Of a stretch of DNA of 64,000 nucleotides, positions 60,531-64,000 are shown one piece after another (the stretch's first letter is position 1; the number at the start of each line of letters is the position of its first letter). The stretch comes from Phoma sp. XZ068. Taxonomy: Eukaryota > Ascomycota > Dothideomycetes > Pleosporales > Didymellaceae. Position numbers and translations under genes: made by a program. The stretch lies in contig RBKR01000010.1 in the NCBI GenBank assembly GCA_004835665.1, forward strand, positions 1,488,001 to 1,552,000. The letters are read 5' to 3'. The notes beneath the pieces were generated by a model, which saw only the letters and a program-made list of their open reading frames with translations, was not told where the DNA came from and searched no databases.

Positions 60531-63232
60531 TGTACCGTCAGGTAAACAATCCTCAGTCATGTCTCCTACCCCTGTCCAAGTTCCATCTAAACAGGGATGT
60601 CTAACGATGGGTTTTCTGGGCTCACGTAAGAAAGGTTACATATCCAGTGTGTTTGCAGCGACTTGCACGGCGGTTTGACAACAGCTTGAATCTCCCTAGG
60701 CCTGGAACTCGCTGACTGTTCAAGACAGGGTTGTAAAAGCTTGACTGCGCAAGAGCTGTATGTCGCAATTTCCCACGTAGCGTTTCATGGCTAATTAGGG
60801 CGAGCACACAGCGTCAGTCTTTCTTTGCCCTGACATCCTAGCCGGACTCAGAGAGCAGAGGCTTCACTGCACAGTCGATGTTGCTGATCACACTAACATC
60901 TTCCAGGAACCTGGAATGTCATCACGTGGCTTCTACGTGAGCATGACTGATGTGTTCGGCTGGCTTTCAGCTCAGATGTCATGTTTGTAACTACTTTGTA
61001 TGACCCGATTATCAAGAGAACAGGCACGATATAAGCCGATCCTACTATTCAACACGTCAGAAACCGACTCCATATGTGTCTGTTCATTGCATCGGAGAAG
61101 TCGCTTCCAACCAAGTCTGATCAAGAAGCACTTGCCTAGCGCAATACAAGCATCAACGTCGTCCGCAAGAAGGTCGAGAAATTCAGACACGGAAGCTAAG
61201 GTTGGTCGGGTAAGAGCACACATCACCAACGGTATCCTTCACGACGATTATCGACAGGTCAGAAACAATGACTCAGTCCACCTGCAGATGAGAACCTCGT
61301 TTGGTGGTGTAGCCGCCTACAACTGCTCGGCGAAGGACTCTCAGTCCAAGGGGTGACGAGCCAGCCAGATGCTTGACTGCTCGTTGACGGAGTATCGAAG
61401 GCTGGTGCAATGACGTGCTGGCTGCATGAATTTGTATGAAGAATCTGGACCTACCGGACATTCATGACTCCAATTCCCGCAGAGACCTGACCTAAGCCAA
61501 AGACTCGTTGGCTCAGGCTATTACGCCCATGTCCCCATCGATACCGTCAAGGCGAATGAGACTCAAACATGGCAGCTCAAGCGAGTGGCTCGAATCTCCC
61601 CTCCTTGCACAAGCCTTGTTCGCTCGCACGGCCGCCTTCGTCGACTATCCATTCTAGCCAAGGTAAGAGTACCTTGAACCATAACGGACCTCGCTGAAAC
61701 GTGTCGCAGGTCTCGCCGGAGTTAGGAGGTCATATATTACTTGTGCATCTGAAGGACGACCAAGCACACAGCTGCAAGCACTCTATACTGCAATCAAAAG
61801 AACACGACAACAACAGCTCGTCGGATACCATTCCACCCGCTCACAACGCTGCAGCTGCACATCACTCTCGATGCGTGGGGGCCACTGCCATCAACGATCC
61901 ATCCAATAACACCTTTGGCGTCACACTACTGATAGGACGTTCACGACAGATTACATACTGCAAAAGTTTTGGCACAGCAAAGGCGATCCCATCGTTTTCC
62001 GCGAGACGATCTAGGAGTTTGGAGCGTCTCGACGGCTGTCGATCGTATCAACGTTGTTCAAACAGACTATCTACACGTCTTTCTGTCATCGTTTTGTACT
62101 GCAATCCCTTTGCATGCATGATCCCAAGATTCTATAAGCCTGATATAGGGGAAAAAACCAGATCAAGAGGTCATTACGCACGACGCCTAGGAAACCCTAG
62201 GCGACAGGGTCAGTCGATATGCACATTTGCGTCGATCAAGTGCTATCTTTCAAGGCACGAAGCAACCCATTGAACCAGCAAGAAAGGACAGCACCCTCTT
62301 TGCCAACGCATATCATATCGCAATAGTGGGTATTCACAAGGTTATGCAGCTACAGTCCTATCATGCTGCCATCCCAATCAACCATGAATATGTACGGACG
62401 GTATGGAGATACCTTTCCCCATAAAAAGGGTTCCTTATAGCGATGAGATGGGAGCCAAGAACGTCAAGCAGAAGGTTGTCTACGCGAAGATCACCATGGA
62501 ATTCGAGACTTACAAAGACGGTTCTTGCCCAGGAGTCAAGGTGTTATAGAACACGGTCGGCAGCAAAGGATGTCTCATAAACCATGAAGTACGCATCTAC
62601 GTTCGCGACGACCTTCCGACTATTGCTGAAGACATTGACGCCGCTGCGCTGGCAGCTTACACTGCCTAGCGCTCTTTACAATTGCCGTTTCTTTCGACAT
62701 GAGAACCTAGCGACAGCCTGCAATCAATGCGCCCACGAATGCACAGCTTACAAAACCTGTCTAGGGCACTTAAGGAAAGGCCTCCTCAAGCACGATCACT
62801 TTGCGGAAGCTCAATCGAGCACTAAACTAATCCATGAGATCTCCACCGGATCAGTACAATGCAGTCGCTGAACGTGTCACAAAACTGGCTTTCTAAAACG
62901 TCAACAATGCACGCCTCTTGTAGAAGAGCAAAATCGTTTCCGTGTGTTGGTACGTCGTGGTTCGTTACCCTAGCTCACACGCAAGAGTATAATGGCTTGG
63001 AGCAGAGGATCTTCAAGTAATACAAACTGCAGCGTCTATGAGTGCTCAAGGTATTTTGTGGTCTTCAGGTCCATTAGTATCGCATCAGTGGAGCAACAAG
63101 GTTTTTCAAACACTATGCATCAACAAGGAATCGCTTGCGAATATCCCGCTTTAGACTCTAACTCCCGACTTTCGTCTACACCGCTTCCAGTCAACTAGCC
63201 CAATTCGAAGGGCGATTCAAAAATGGGACACG
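60531..63232. other. Region with further fragmentary coding traces
   Basis: Plus-strand fragments include RVSRYAHLRRSSAIFQGTKQ leading to ANAYHIAIVGIHKVM (about 62205-62350), and KITMEFETYKDGSCPGVKVL with NHEVRIYVRDDLPTIAEDID (about 62490-62640). A further frame runs to about 63313, with many TAG/TAA stops between protein-like blocks such as WSSGPLVSHQWSNKVFQTLC. They may belong to the same decayed gene as 59900-60530 or to others. I cannot name any of them. Confidence 0.3.
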
Positions 63233-63664
63233 TTAGTGGGCAGGCTGACCCTTCCCCTCCTCTTCATCGTGATGGGATATCTGGAAAGCTACTCTGTCCG
63301 CTTCTCTTGAGCCAAGTTCATGTTGCAAAGCTCGGAGGAATACAAAGCCTTGCCCGTTCCAGGGGCTTCGCAATCGCTTCCATCCCCAGAAGGCAGGGCT
63401 ATCCATGCTGAAATATATTCTCTCTAATCTTTGGAACGCTGGTGCCTGTCTAATGGCATGGAGAGTAAATGATAGTTGCAGAGCCTCCGCGTCATCGTCC
63501 TCGTCACCACAAATCTGATGACGGACCGCCGCCCGATTAAACCGCAGGTTCCGCCACCTACAACCCCAATTTTTCTCGAATCTCGGATCCGACTGATGAC
63601 TGAAAGCAGTCAAGTTGGTCAACCTTGCAAGGACATGGTGAAAGATCTCTATCACATCAATCAT
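63233..63664 (-). pseudogene. Unidentified fungal protein fragment (F-box-like family possible)
   Basis: The minus-strand frame reads MIDVIEIFHHVLARLTNLTA, then LHAIRQAPAFQRLERIYFSM and SPAFWGWKRLRSPWNGQG. Leucine-rich helices around a FWGWKRLR block resemble the C-terminal parts of fungal F-box-associated proteins, but this is a weak resemblance. Immediately upstream the coding frame continues (PSIKNDRLQLQQ) and, after a one-base shift near 63690-63705, as WLAVTFYKKDAFYEEYEAER and KQRENQVQKITESLQ up to about 63830. The 5' part is either disrupted or has an unrecognised intron, and the window edge is near. No catalytic motif is visible. Confidence 0.4.
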
Positions 63665-64000
63665 CTGCTGTAGTTGCAGACGATCGTTCTTGATGGACGG
63701 GTCTTGTCAAAGTATACTCTGGCGTGCAAGATTGCAGAGACTCCGTGATCTTCTGGACTTGGTTCTCTCGTTGCTTCCGCTCCGCTTCGTATTCCTCATA
63801 AAACGCATCCTTCTTGTAAAATGTGACAGCCAACCAGTCTGAGTGTGTCAGAAGGCCTGAGTCGTCCCTCAGGAATCACTTGTATGAGGTAGATGAGCGA
63901 ACCTGCCGCGAGGGCGGCCAGGCAGATCGAGTGCTCACCTCCATTTGCTGGGCTTGCCAAAATCTCAAAGACCCATAGTCTTTTGAAACACTAGATTCTT

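Noticed and set aside
1..64000. A CRISPR array or a bacterial-type defence or secretion system
   Set aside because: The window is clearly fungal nuclear DNA. The only regular repeats are microsatellites, the 17-bp triplication, TIRs and the exon cassettes.

Overview
The window reads as an accessory, transposon-rich stretch of a filamentous ascomycete nuclear genome (Pezizomycotina; a Dothideomycete such as Pleosporales is my inference from the style of the gene families). The evidence is short introns with GT..AG borders and CTAAC/CTGAC-like branch sites, a fungal hybrid histidine kinase, HET and OrsD (DUF3505) domains, Fot1/pogo transposases, a Tad1-like LINE, and many TGG->TAG and CAA->TAA stop codons of the kind left by repeat-induced point mutation (RIP). 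There is no operon structure, and I found no tRNA, rRNA or CRISPR.

Layout. 0-5 kb: the end of an unknown gene, a repeated 14-bp motif with an inverted-repeat pair, an intact six-exon reticulon-like gene, a HET-domain scrap and a frameshifted MAC/hexapeptide acetyltransferase. 5.5-15 kb: remains of OrsD-domain elements, a 5'-truncated Tc1/mariner (DDE_3) transposase, a 542-aa ORF of unknown family, and a broken Fot1/pogo transposase. 15.9-22.1 kb: the best single-copy gene, a three-exon hybrid histidine kinase of 2016 aa. 23-31.6 kb: a graveyard holding OrsD copies, half of a ZNF511-like zinc-finger gene, a beta-tubulin C-terminal fragment, and a tandemly duplicated exon/intron cassette from a Thr-rich repeat protein.

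33.1-33.6 kb: an intact small secreted cysteine-rich protein built of repeats separated by dibasic sites. 35.9-39.5 kb: a SAM-domain fragment and RIP-scarred pogo-like transposase remains. 40.1-41.4 kb: a complete ORF equal to only the N-terminal part of SPT23/MGA2-type regulators. 41.8-43.6 kb: a Fot1-like element with 51-bp terminal inverted repeats and TA duplications, directly abutting a RIP-scarred GPCR pseudogene.

48.3-55.7 kb: a rhodopsin-domain membrane-protein gene split by an apparently intact, very young 6.05-kb Tad1-like LINE (ORF1 plus EN-RT-RNase H ORF2) flanked by a perfect 16-bp target-site duplication; the host reading frame is continuous on either side of it. 55.7-64 kb: poorly coding DNA with traces of decayed multi-exon genes that I cannot name.

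The likely functional host genes are the reticulon, the histidine kinase, the secreted repeat protein, the SPT23-like ORF and one small conserved ORF. Most of the rest is mobile DNA or gene fragments, and the genes do not form one pathway.
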